Shown: in pieces, positions 9,060-16,702 of the stretch
Numbering within the stretch: position 1 is the stretch's first letter
Layout of the letters: each line of letters starts with the position of its first letter
From: RYN-230 sp963814645
Lineage (GTDB): Bacteria > Actinomycetota > Actinomycetes > Streptosporangiales > Streptosporangiaceae
DNA: 64,000 nucleotides
Assembly (NCBI GenBank): GCA_963814645.1
Contig: CAWFDX010000004.1
Span: 806,001 to 870,000 of the forward strand
Reading direction: 5' to 3'
Position numbers and translations under genes: made by a program
Notes under the pieces: model-generated
Database searches by the model: none
The model's input: only the letters and a program-made list of their open reading frames with translations
Told to the model about the DNA's origin: nothing

Positions 9060-9359
9060 TTAACAACGGTGCTGGCCGCGCGGGCGGCAAAACGCCATAA
9101 CGACATACCGTCGCCGAAATCGACCTATTGCGCGCAGTAGCGCCGTTTCCAGGCTGGCTGAACGGTCAGCCGGCCGGGCCGGGCGGGCCCGGGCCGTGTC
9201 GTCGCTGCCCGACATCCGGATGGTCGGCAGGCCGGGCCGGAGTGCCGCGACGCGCTCGGCCAGCGTGGGACCGTTCATGCCGGGCATGACGGAATCGGTC
9301 AGCAGCAGCTGGAAGTCACAGGTGGCCGCCAGGATCAGGGCCTCATCGCCGGTGCCGGC
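9060..9359 (-). pseudogene. Remnant of a response-regulator receiver domain
   Basis: The minus-strand frame reads AGTGDEALILAATCDFQLLLTDSVMPGMNGPTLAERVAALRPGLPTIRMSG. This is the middle of a receiver domain with the phospho-acceptor Asp in LLLTD and the following MPGMNG turn. A stop codon lies immediately upstream (9360-9362). After RMSG the sequence no longer resembles a receiver: the Lys-Pro loop and last helix are absent. It looks like a decayed C-terminal receiver of a hybrid kinase. The rest of the 8967-9421 gap shows no other coding signal. Confidence 0.65.
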
Positions 9360-9421
9360 CTACTGTCCCGGCCGGGCGGCACCACCCCGGCCGGGACGCA
9401 GTCCCCGGCGCAGCTGGGCCG

Positions 9422-10213
9422 TTAACCCCGGGCGGGCATCGCCTCGTTGGGCCCGACCAGCTTGAACGTGGCTCCGGCCGGGTCGGCCGCTTCGGCCAGC
9501 CGGCCGTACGGCGTGTCCTGGGCCGGGCTGACCACCGAGCCGCCCAGCCGGGTGATCGCGGCCAGCGTGGCATCGGTTTCCGCGGCGCCGAAGTACACCG
9601 ACCAGCCGGCCGGCGCGCCCGGCGGCAGGAAGCGGCTGGCATCCATGATCCCGGCCAGCTGCTCGTCGCCGTGCACCAGCAGCGTGTAGCGGAATTCGTC
9701 GGTGTCCCCGGCCACCTGGGCCTCCCAGCCGAACACGTCGCGGTAGAAGCCGACGGTGGCCGGGTAGTCGCGGGTGAACAGCTCGAACCAGCCCGGCGCG
9801 CCCGGCTCGGCGAGCAGCCCGAACCCCTTGTGCTGGCCCGGCTGCCAGAGCCCGATGGCCGCACCGCCGTTGTCGGTGATCATCGCCATCGTGCCCAGGT
9901 CGCCGACCTGCATGGTCGGCACGACGACCTGGCCGCCGTGCGCCGCGGCCGCCTCCAGCGTCTTGGCCACGTCGTCCACGGCCAGGTAGACCGACCAGAC
10001 GTTGGGCATCCCCGAACCCGGCTCGCTGCCCATGCAGCCGGCCACCCGGATGCCGTCCTTGGCGAAGTTGAAGTAGCCGCCGAAGTCCGGGTTCGGGTCC
10101 TCGGCCGTCCAGCCGAACAGCTGGGTGTAGAACTCCCGGGCGCCGCCGGTGTCGGCTGTCATCAGGTCGACCCAGCAGGGCGCCCCGGTGGGCGCGCTGT
10201 CGCGTGCGGGCAT
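9422..10213 (-). CDS. VOC-family protein with two glyoxalase/bleomycin-resistance-type domains
   Basis: The product is 263 residues from ATG 10213, chosen because GGGGAGACAGC precedes it at good spacing; an ATG 15 bp upstream is possible. It contains two repeated vicinal-oxygen-chelate modules, residues about 8-125 (PCWVDLMTADTGGAREFYTQLFGW) and 135-258 (GWFELFTRDYPATVGFYRDVFGW). Family members bind metals or small ligands. The pattern with AETDATLAAITRLGGSV is like the hydroxylase-type VOC proteins common in actinomycetes. Function is not assigned. Confidence 0.82.
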   Translation of the reverse strand: MPARDSAPTGAPCWVDLMTADTGGAREFYTQLFGWTAEDPNPDFGGYFNFAKDGIRVAGCMGSEPGSGMPNVWSVYLAVDDVAKTLEAAAAHGGQVVVPTMQVGDLGTMAMITDNGGAAIGLWQPGQHKGFGLLAEPGAPGWFELFTRDYPATVGFYRDVFGWEAQVAGDTDEFRYTLLVHGDEQLAGIMDASRFLPPGAPAGWSVYFGAAETDATLAAITRLGGSVVSPAQDTPYGRLAEAADPAGATFKLVGPNEAMPARG

Positions 10214-10303
10214 GCTGTCTCCCCTCATAGAAACTCTGTGTCTGCTCACTAGGACGCCGCCGCGGGCCCGGACTCACCGGTCCGGCCCGCGTACCCTCAA
10301 AGG

Positions 10304-10951
10304 GTGTACCTGCCACCGCACTTCACCGCGCCCGATGCCGCCGATGTCGCGGCGTTCGTGGACGCCGTAGCCGCCGCCGACCTGGTCACGTTCGACGGCA
10401 CCAAGCCGGTCGCCAGCCTGATCCCGATCATCTGGGACCGGGATACCGCAGATCCCGGCGTGGAAAACCCCGGCCGGCTGCTCGGCCATCTGGCGCTGGC
10501 CAACCCGCAATGGGAGTCGGTGACGGCCGGCACCACCGCGCTGGCCATCGTGCACGGTCCGCAGGCCTACGTGTCACCGAACTGGTACCCGAGCAAGGCC
10601 CGGCACGGCCGGGTGGTGCCCACCTGGAACTACGTCACGGTGCACTTCACCGGGCCGCTGACCGTGCACCGCGACCCGGAGTGGATCCGCGACGTGGTGA
10701 CCCGGCTGACCCGGCGGCACGAGACCGGCCGGCCCGCCCCGTGGGCGGTGACCGACGCCCCGCCCGATTACATCAACGGCCAGCTGCGCGGCATCGTCGG
10801 CGTCGAAATGACCATCGCCACCGTCGAGGCCAAGCACAAGCTGAGCCAGAACCGGAGCGCCGACGACCAGGCCACGGTGGCCGCGGCGCTGCGCGACGAG
10901 CCCGGGCCCGGCGCCGCCGAGATCTCCGCGCTCATGTCAGCGGGGGAGTAG
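10304..10951 (+). CDS. paiB: PaiB-family FMN-binding protein
   Basis: The 215-residue protein starts at GTG 10304 with MYLPPHF and carries the hallmarks of the FMN-binding negative regulator/PaiB family. These are VASLIPIIWDRD, LGHLALANPQW, IVHGPQAYVSPNWYPSK, VPTWNYVTVHFTG and the C-terminal KHKLSQNRSADDQA. The fold is a split-barrel flavin-binding protein. In Bacillus PaiB affects sporulation and protease genes; in actinomycetes the role is unproven. It is divergent from the VOC gene. Confidence 0.86.
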   Translation: MYLPPHFTAPDAADVAAFVDAVAAADLVTFDGTKPVASLIPIIWDRDTADPGVENPGRLLGHLALANPQWESVTAGTTALAIVHGPQAYVSPNWYPSKARHGRVVPTWNYVTVHFTGPLTVHRDPEWIRDVVTRLTRRHETGRPAPWAVTDAPPDYINGQLRGIVGVEMTIATVEAKHKLSQNRSADDQATVAAALRDEPGPGAAEISALMSAGE

Positions 10952-10960
10952 GCAGGTTTT

Positions 10961-11006
10961 ACCAGCGCCCGTGGTTACCAGCGCCCGTGGTTACCAGCGA
11001 CTGTGG
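10961..11006. repeat. 16-bp tandem duplication across the stop codon of the 10991-12535 gene
   Basis: ACCAGCGCCCGTGGTT occurs twice in succession (10961-10976, 10977-10992), followed by a degenerate third copy from 10993. On the minus strand the unit contains the TGG TAA end of the aldo/keto reductase reading frame, so the stop codon region itself has been copied. Confidence 0.85.
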
Positions 11007-12535
11007 ACCTGGGCCCGGATCCGCCGGTCGTACAGGTCCTCGATCGCGGCCAGCTCCGCGTCGCTCAGCGGCGGCAGTGCGGCGGCACTGGCGTTCTGGA
11101 TGACCTGGTCGGGGGTGCGGGCGCCGGGGATCACGGTGGTCACGCCGCGCTGCTGGATGATCCAGCGCAGTGCGGCCTGGGCCGGCGTGACGCCGGCCGG
11201 GGCCAGCGCGGCGAACTCCTGGGCCGCCTCGACGCCGGTGTCGAAGTCCACGCCGGAGAACGTCTCCCCGACATCGAACGCCTCGCCGTGCCGGTTGTAG
11301 CTGCGGTGATCGTCGGCCGGGAACGCGGTGTCGTGCGTGTACCGGCCGGACAGCAGTCCGGAGGCCAGCGGCACCCGGGCCAGGATGCCCACTCCCGCGG
11401 CCTGCGCGGCGGGCAGCACCTTGTCCAGCGGCTTGCGGCGGAACGCGTTGAAGATGATCTGCACGCTGGCCAGGCGGGGCCTGGTGATCGCGGTCAGCGC
11501 CTGGTCAGCGGTCTCCACGCTGACCCCGTAGGCGGCGATCCGCTGCTCGTCCACCAGGGTGTCGAGCGCGTCGAAGACCGCGTCGGAGGAGAACACGGCG
11601 GTCGGCGGGCAGTGCAGCTGCACCAGGTCCAAGGTCTCCATGCCCAGGTTGACCCGGGACCGGTCGGTCCAGTCGCGGAAGTTCTCCAGCGTGTACATGG
11701 CCGGGTCCTGCGCCACCCGGCGGCCCATCTTGGTCGCCACGGTGAATTCCGCGCCCGGGTTGACGGCCAGGAACCTGCCGATGAACTGCTCGCTGCGGCC
11801 GTCCCCGTACACGTCGGCCGTGTCCAGCAGGGTGACTCCGGACGCGGCCGCCGCGTCCAGCACGGCCATCGCGTCCTTCTCGGCCACCTCGCCCCAGTCG
11901 GCGCCGAGCTGCCAGGTGCCGAGGCCGACCACCGAGACCGCTTTGCGGGTCCGGCCCAGAATGCGCTCTTCCATGACTAGCGATCCTAGGTCGTGGCCTA
12001 GCTTCAGCCTGGCCGCGGGCTCGTCCAGTGTGGCGGGGCACTCCCCGTCAGCCGGCGTGGAGCTGGCGGCGGCCAGGATCGTCTCGCTGATCCCGGCCAG
12101 CTGGTGCAGCTGCTCGGGGCTGAGCCGGTCGAAGAGCACCTGGCGGACCTGCTCGACGTGTCCCGGTGCGGCCGCGCTGAGCGCGGCAAAGCCCTCGTTG
12201 GTGAGCTGGGCGATCTGCCCGCGGCGGTCGGTCGGGCAGTCCATCCGGCGGACCCAGCCCCGTTCCTCGAGCCGGGCCACCGCGTGCGACACCCGGCTCT
12301 TGCTGGACGCGGAGGCCGCCGCCAGCTGCGTCATGCGCAGCGCCCGGTCCGGGGCCTCGGACAGCCGGACCAGTATCTCGTAATAGGCCAGCGGTATCCG
12401 GGCGTCGCGCTGCAGCTGACCGTTAACGGAGGCGAAGAGCCACTGCCAGGCGGTGAGGAAGTCGCGCCAAGTGCACTGTTCGTCGGCGCTCAGCCAGCGC
12501 GGCTCGGTGCTGCCTGCCGTGCTGGATGGGCTCAT
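10991..12535 (-). CDS. Apparent MarR regulator - aldo/keto reductase fusion
   Basis: One uninterrupted 514-residue frame holds two proteins. Residues 1 to about 165 form a MarR winged helix (WRDFLTAWQWLFASVNGQL, MTQLAAASASSKSRVSHAVARLEERGWVRR, DRRGQIAQLT). Residues about 188-514 form an aldo/keto reductase starting at MEERILGRTRKAVSVVGLG, with Asp/Tyr in LLDTADVYGDG, Lys in ATKMGRR and His in LVQLHCPP. I chose ATG 12535 because a longer start at 12604 would run through the operator. The linker has three TAG triplets in one other frame, so a single indel would separate the genes. An AGGA precedes the internal ATG. This may be a true fusion, translationally coupled genes, or an indel. Confidence 0.75.
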   Translation of the reverse strand: MSPSSTAGSTEPRWLSADEQCTWRDFLTAWQWLFASVNGQLQRDARIPLAYYEILVRLSEAPDRALRMTQLAAASASSKSRVSHAVARLEERGWVRRMDCPTDRRGQIAQLTNEGFAALSAAAPGHVEQVRQVLFDRLSPEQLHQLAGISETILAAASSTPADGECPATLDEPAARLKLGHDLGSLVMEERILGRTRKAVSVVGLGTWQLGADWGEVAEKDAMAVLDAAAASGVTLLDTADVYGDGRSEQFIGRFLAVNPGAEFTVATKMGRRVAQDPAMYTLENFRDWTDRSRVNLGMETLDLVQLHCPPTAVFSSDAVFDALDTLVDEQRIAAYGVSVETADQALTAITRPRLASVQIIFNAFRRKPLDKVLPAAQAAGVGILARVPLASGLLSGRYTHDTAFPADDHRSYNRHGEAFDVGETFSGVDFDTGVEAAQEFAALAPAGVTPAQAALRWIIQQRGVTTVIPGARTPDQVIQNASAAALPPLSDAELAAIEDLYDRRIRAQVHSRW

Positions 12536-12557
12536 GTGTCCCAGTGTACCAGGAATA

Positions 12558-12607
12558 GTTGAGCGCTTGACAATGTTACTCTGGCCGTGATAGTCGTTGA
12601 GCATTCA
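12558..12607. promoter_or_regulatory. Two MarR-type operator sites with a yceI promoter -35 element
   Basis: TTGAGCATTCAA at 12596-12607 has perfect TTGA/TCAA arms. A related site, TTGAGCGCTTGA, lies at 12558-12569, 38 bp away. TTGACA at 12566-12571 is a good -35 for yceI, with a weak -10 near ATAGTC about 17-18 bp on. The region lies between the divergent MarR and yceI genes. This is the arrangement of a MarR repressor that controls itself and a neighbouring yceI. Binding is inferred. Confidence 0.6.
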
Positions 12608-12645
12608 AATATGAACAACGACACTATGACCGATAGGAGTATCAC

Positions 12646-13209
12646 ATGACTGCCAGTACCGAAGCCACCACCATCCCCGGCTACGTCGCAGGGACCTGGG
12701 ACATCGACCCAGTGCACTCCGAGGTGGGCTTCACGGCCCGGCACATGATGGTCAGCAAGGTCCGCGGCCGGTTCACGCAGTTCTCCGGCCAGCTCGTCAC
12801 GGCGCCCGAGCTGCTGCAGTCGTCGGTGACCGCCACCATCGAGCTGACCTCGATCCAGACCGGGAACGAGCAGCGCGACCAGCACATCCGGTCCGCCGAC
12901 TTCTTCGAGGTGGACAAGTACCAGACGATGACCTACCGGTCCACCGGCCTGCGTCCCGAGGGCGACCACTACGTCCTGGACGGCGAGCTGACCCTCCGGG
13001 ACGTCACCAAGCAGGTCCCGCTCAAGCTGGAGCTGAACGGCTTCGGGCCGGACCCGTACGGTGGCACCCGGGCCGGCTTCACCGCCACCGGTGAGCTCAA
13101 CCGCAGCGACTTCGGCGTGAACTTCAACGCCACGCTGGAGACCGGCGGCGTCGTGGTGTCCGACAAGATCAGCCTCCAGCTCGAGATCGAGGCCGTGCTC
13201 AAGGCCTGA
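12646..13209 (+). CDS. YceI family protein
   Basis: The 187-residue protein is a lipocalin-like beta barrel of the YceI family, which binds polyisoprenoid-type lipids. Recognisable parts are GTWDIDPVHSEVGFTARHMMVSKVRGRF, QRDQHIRSADFFEVDKYQTMTYRST, LTLRDVTKQVPLKLEL and GELNRSDFGVNF. There is no signal peptide, as is usual for actinobacterial cytoplasmic members. ATG 12646 follows ATAGGAG. The divergent MarR gene and the TTGA-N4-TCAA site upstream suggest repression by that regulator. Confidence 0.92.
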   Translation: MTASTEATTIPGYVAGTWDIDPVHSEVGFTARHMMVSKVRGRFTQFSGQLVTAPELLQSSVTATIELTSIQTGNEQRDQHIRSADFFEVDKYQTMTYRSTGLRPEGDHYVLDGELTLRDVTKQVPLKLELNGFGPDPYGGTRAGFTATGELNRSDFGVNFNATLETGGVVVSDKISLQLEIEAVLKA

Positions 13210-13228
13210 GCCAGCCGATCCTGAGCCA
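13205..13228. repeat. Short direct repeat at the yceI stop codon
   Basis: CCTGAGCCA appears at 13205-13213, where it contains the yceI TGA stop, and again at 13220-13228 (period 15). It is a small example of the stop-codon duplications seen elsewhere in this window. Confidence 0.55.
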
Positions 13229-13235
13229 CTCACCC

Positions 13236-13270
13236 CGGGCGGGGGCCGCCAGCATGGCGGCCCCCGCCCG
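13236..13270 (+). terminator. Hairpin terminator after yceI
   Basis: A perfect 16-bp stem (13236-13251 with 13255-13270, arm CGGGCGGGGGCCGCCA) closes on a GCA loop, 27 bp after the yceI stop. No long T tract follows, as is common in GC-rich actinomycetes. Confidence 0.75.
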
Positions 13271-13316
13271 TGTCATTCTGGGGCGGGGGCCCGCTGAGCC
13301 CGAGGAGGCGTACCCA

Positions 13317-14300
13317 GTGCGAGCCGCGGTTTATGAGCGCACCGGCCCGGCGGCCGACGTGCTCCGGGTGACGGACGTGCCGCAGCCGGAGCCGGGCCCG
13401 GGTGAGGTCCGGGTCCGGGTGCAGGCATCCGGCATCAACCCGACCGACGTGAAGACGCGCGGCGGCCATACCGCGCGGCCCATCGACGGCTTCCAGATCC
13501 CGCACCAGGACGGGGCCGGCGTGATCGACGCGGTTGGCCCCAGCGTCCCGGCCGAGCGGGTCGGCCAGCCGGTCTGGGTCTGGCTGGCGGCCTCCGGGCG
13601 GCGCTGGGGGACCGCCGCCGAGTGGACGGTGCTGCCAGCACGCCAGGCGGTGCCGCTGCCCGAGGGGGTGTCCCCGGAGCTGGGCGCCAGCCTGGGCGTG
13701 CCGGCCATCACCGCGCACCGCTGCCTGTTCGCCGACGGGCCGGTGGACGGCCAGGTGGTGCTGGTGGCCGGCGGGGCCGGTGCGGTCGGCCACTTCGCTG
13801 TGCAGCTGGCCACCTGGGGTAACGCGGCGCAGGTCGTGGCCACGGTCAGCGGCCCGGCCAAGGCCCAGCTGGCCAAGGAGGCCGGCGCCGCGGATGTGAT
13901 CAACTACCGGGAGCCGGACGCGGCCGGCCAGATCCGCGCCGCGGCGGCCGGGCCGGTGGACCGGATCATCGAGGTGGCGGTGGGCAGCAACCTGGCCCTG
14001 GATCTGGCCGTGTCCCGGCCGGACACGGTCGTGGTCAGTTACGCGGCCGAAGCCACCGACCCGGTGCTGCCGGTGCGCGCCTGCATGACGGCCAATGTCG
14101 TGCTCCGCTTCATGCTGCTCTACACGATGCCCGCGGCCGCGCAGGACCGGGCGGCGACCGACGTCAGCGTGGCGCTCAGCACGGGGGCGCTGTCGCTGTC
14201 CGGGCTGCCGGTGCACCGGTTCGCGCTGGACGAGATCGCCGCCGCGCAAGAGGCGGTCGAGCGCGGCATCGGCGGCAAGGTGCTGGTCATCCCGGGCTGA
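13317..14300 (+). CDS. Zinc-free NADPH:quinone oxidoreductase (MDR superfamily)
   Basis: The product is 327 residues from GTG 13317, which follows GAGGAGG at good spacing; longer upstream frames would run through the terminator hairpin. The N-terminal GroES-like part reads RAAVYERTGPAADVLRVTDVP and SGINPTDVKTRGG. The Rossmann part has VLVAGGAGAVGHFAVQLA (nucleotide loop, about 143-160) and ADVINYRE. The structural-zinc cysteine cluster is absent, as in quinone oxidoreductases/zeta-crystallins. It would reduce quinones or enones with NADPH in the cytosol. Confidence 0.87.
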   Translation: MRAAVYERTGPAADVLRVTDVPQPEPGPGEVRVRVQASGINPTDVKTRGGHTARPIDGFQIPHQDGAGVIDAVGPSVPAERVGQPVWVWLAASGRRWGTAAEWTVLPARQAVPLPEGVSPELGASLGVPAITAHRCLFADGPVDGQVVLVAGGAGAVGHFAVQLATWGNAAQVVATVSGPAKAQLAKEAGAADVINYREPDAAGQIRAAAAGPVDRIIEVAVGSNLALDLAVSRPDTVVVSYAAEATDPVLPVRACMTANVVLRFMLLYTMPAAAQDRAATDVSVALSTGALSLSGLPVHRFALDEIAAAQEAVERGIGGKVLVIPG

Positions 14301-14312
14301 CCGGGAAACCCG

Positions 14313-14349
14313 GCTGGCCGGGCCCGCCACTCGCGCGGGCCCGGCCAGC
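14313..14349. terminator. Bidirectional hairpin between convergent genes
   Basis: A perfect 15-bp stem (arm GCTGGCCGGGCCCGC at 14313-14327, partner at 14335-14349) with a 7-nt loop lies between the stops of the quinone oxidoreductase and the S53 protease. It can serve both strands. Confidence 0.72.
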
Positions 14350-14378
14350 GGGCTAGGGAACGGCTGGTCCCGCCGCCG

Positions 14379-16370
14379 TTATCCCTCGATCGAGCGCAGG
14401 CCGGAGAGGAAGGCCGCCCCGTTCGGGGTGCCGATCCCGGTCATGTTGTCGTAGCCGGGCAGCGTCACCTGCCCGGTGTAGCCGGACATCTCCGTGCTCT
14501 GGTCATCGAACGTGGTCAGCGCCCACAGGCCACAGTCGTGTGGTGAGCAGGCCACGCCCCGGTAGGCGGCCGGGCTGCTGCTGGACAGCGGCAGCGTGTC
14601 GTGCAGCGCGCCGGCGTCGGACTGGTACAGCTGGTACAGCGCCGGGTCGAGGAAACCGAACGCCGCGGGCTGACCCTGCTGGGCCGCGGTCACCAGGCCG
14701 GCCACCAGCGGCGACGACTCGCTCGTGCCGCCGACCGGGAACTGGCTGTATGTCGGTGGCTTGCCGCTCTTGTTGTGGAACGTGAGATAGCCAACCGCGG
14801 CGCCGGTGAACGGGTCGGCGTCGGCGCTGATGTCCGGCACCGAGCGGACCGTGCCGCCCCGGTCACCCGGCGGCGTAACCAGCGCCGTGGGCACCACACC
14901 GTCCTGATAGGACGGCTCCGCCCAGAGCAGGCTGGGCCCACCGCCCGCGGCGCCGTACTCGCCCAGGAACAGCCAGCTCTTGCCATTCAGCAGGGACAGC
15001 CCTTCGGACCAGCCGGTCTCGAACAGCCGGCCGCCGCCCTTGCCGATGCCGAGCGTGGTGCCGCCGACCGCGATCGCGTCCGGGTCACTGGCCGGCTCGT
15101 ACACGCCGGATCCATCGCCGGAGGAGAAGTACATGCCGACGCCCTCGGCGGCGGACTGCACCAGGATGGAGTGCTCAATGGTGGTCAGCGCGGGCGCCTG
15201 GCCCTCGGACCCGCTGCCCCAGGAGTTGGACGCCACCGTGGCCAGCGGGTGGCTGCCGGTGCCAAGCACGGCCAGGTCCGCGTTGAACAGCCCCTGCATC
15301 CCGTAGTCACCCTCGTTGCAGCTGTCCCCGCCGACCACCAGCTGGTGCGCGCCCGGGGCCATCGCGTAGGACATCTCCACGTCGAGCTGTTCCTCGATCT
15401 CGAACGGGTCACCGCACTCGCTGCCCCGGCCCAGGGACAGCTCGGCGTACCGGCTGCCGGCCGGCGCGGGCAGGCCGTTCTTCGCGGCGTAGTCGTGCAA
15501 GGTGAGGAACATGTCCGGGGTCAGCCCCAGCTCGATCAGCGCGACCGTCTGGCCGCTGCCGGTGGCCGCGCTGCTGGCGCCGTACGCCTTGCGCAGCTGG
15601 CTGCCGCTGTAGCCGCAGTTGTCGGTCGGGAACGAGGTGACGCCGAACTGCCTGGGCAGCCCGGTCGAGTAGTGCTCCCCGTAATAGAACGAGCAGGGCG
15701 CCGCCTTGGGCCTGGTGCTCACCCTGGCCCGCGGCGTCGTCTTGCCGATCGCGGTGGCGCTAGGCCGCTGCAGTGGCAGCACCGGCGCGGCATTGTCCAG
15801 GCCGGTCACGCCGAGCACGCTGCCGGACAGCGAGCTGGGTACCGAGATCGCGCTGTCGTTGGCGCGCAGCTGGTACGGGCCCGCGTTGACCCCGGCGGTC
15901 GCCCGGTACAGCTTGAGCTGGGTGTGGAACGCCGCGTCAATGGCCGACGCCGACCCGGTGCCGCGCACGTAGGAGCGCAGCCGGCTGGCCGTGACGCCGG
16001 TGAAGCCCGCGCCGCGCAGCCAGGACTCGACCCTGGCCGCCTCGGCCGCGGACGCCCCGAACCGGCTGGCGTAGCTGGCCGGGCTCAGATAGTGGTGGAA
16101 CGACGCGCCGCGCGGCGTGCTCACCGCGGTGGCGAAGCTCTCCGCCTTGCGCAGCTGCGGCCGCAGCCACACCTGGACGGCGAGTTTCTGGCTGGCCGCC
16201 ACCATGCCGGTCGCCGCGGTGTGGCTGGTGAATGGAACGGCGCTGCCTTCGATCCGGGCTACCGCTGGGCTTGGTGCCGCGGCGGCCAATCCGCTGCCCG
16301 CCACGATCGTCATGCCGATCATCGCCGCGGCCGCGCTGGCGGCAGCGATGAACGTCCTGGTACTGGACAT
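14379..16370 (-). CDS. Secreted S53 family (sedolisin/kumamolisin-like) serine-carboxyl protease
   Basis: The product is 663 residues from ATG 16370. A signal peptide (about 1-32, ending AAAAP) is followed by a Pro-kumamolisin activation domain (about 45-190, with HHYLSPASYASRFG) and the peptidase domain. Glu326 and Asp330 lie in EIEEQLDVEM, oxyanion Asp419 in SSGDG and nucleophile Ser550 in GGTSESSP. The C-terminal YDNMTGIGTPNG is the calcium-binding segment. These proteases work at acidic pH outside the cell after autocatalytic removal of the prodomain. The longer frame up to 16691 adds non-homologous residues. A GGGGGA site precedes 16370. Confidence 0.9.
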   Translation of the reverse strand: MSSTRTFIAAASAAAAMIGMTIVAGSGLAAAAPSPAVARIEGSAVPFTSHTAATGMVAASQKLAVQVWLRPQLRKAESFATAVSTPRGASFHHYLSPASYASRFGASAAEAARVESWLRGAGFTGVTASRLRSYVRGTGSASAIDAAFHTQLKLYRATAGVNAGPYQLRANDSAISVPSSLSGSVLGVTGLDNAAPVLPLQRPSATAIGKTTPRARVSTRPKAAPCSFYYGEHYSTGLPRQFGVTSFPTDNCGYSGSQLRKAYGASSAATGSGQTVALIELGLTPDMFLTLHDYAAKNGLPAPAGSRYAELSLGRGSECGDPFEIEEQLDVEMSYAMAPGAHQLVVGGDSCNEGDYGMQGLFNADLAVLGTGSHPLATVASNSWGSGSEGQAPALTTIEHSILVQSAAEGVGMYFSSGDGSGVYEPASDPDAIAVGGTTLGIGKGGGRLFETGWSEGLSLLNGKSWLFLGEYGAAGGGPSLLWAEPSYQDGVVPTALVTPPGDRGGTVRSVPDISADADPFTGAAVGYLTFHNKSGKPPTYSQFPVGGTSESSPLVAGLVTAAQQGQPAAFGFLDPALYQLYQSDAGALHDTLPLSSSSPAAYRGVACSPHDCGLWALTTFDDQSTEMSGYTGQVTLPGYDNMTGIGTPNGAAFLSGLRSIEG

Positions 16371-16702
16371 GGTCCCCCTGTCTTGGTGGTTGCTGCTGAC
16401 CCGTCCGGGGGCTGCCTTCAGTGCTGGCCCCCACGGATGTCTATACCAGGCTGAAAGCCAGCTGAAAGCGGCGATAAAGCATCCATGCCAAATCGTGACA
16501 ATGGCGGCAAAATGGTCGGCAGGCCATTCTCTGCCCGGGGACCGGCGGCCAGCCCGGACGCCGGTCTTACCCACTGGGGCAGGTGGGTACTTGTCACGTA
16601 TAGTAGTTATGCGACTACGTAGAGGTCTTGAGGGGTGGATGGACACAGCTGCTCTACCTGGCCTGAGCATGAACCGCGCTGCCGTGGGCACTGTGTCCAG
16701 CC
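16371..16702. other. Divergent intergenic region with dyads
   Basis: This 332-bp gap separates the S53 protease and the PAP2 gene. It holds a perfect 7-bp dyad, TACCCAC (16568-16574) with GTGGGTA (16583-16589), directly before TTGTCA (16591-16596). An imperfect dyad around 16600-16621 contains TAGTAGT and ACTACGTA. A long-range 9-bp inverted repeat, TGGACACAG (16640-16648) with CTGTGTCCA (16691-16699), ends 3 bp before the PAP2 start and could fold the leader. I see no gene. Confidence 0.45.

Noticed and set aside
14601..16454. Long open frame opposite the S53 protease
   Set aside because: Arg/Ala/Gly-rich antisense shadow of a gene with complete catalytic motifs; high GC keeps the opposite strand open.
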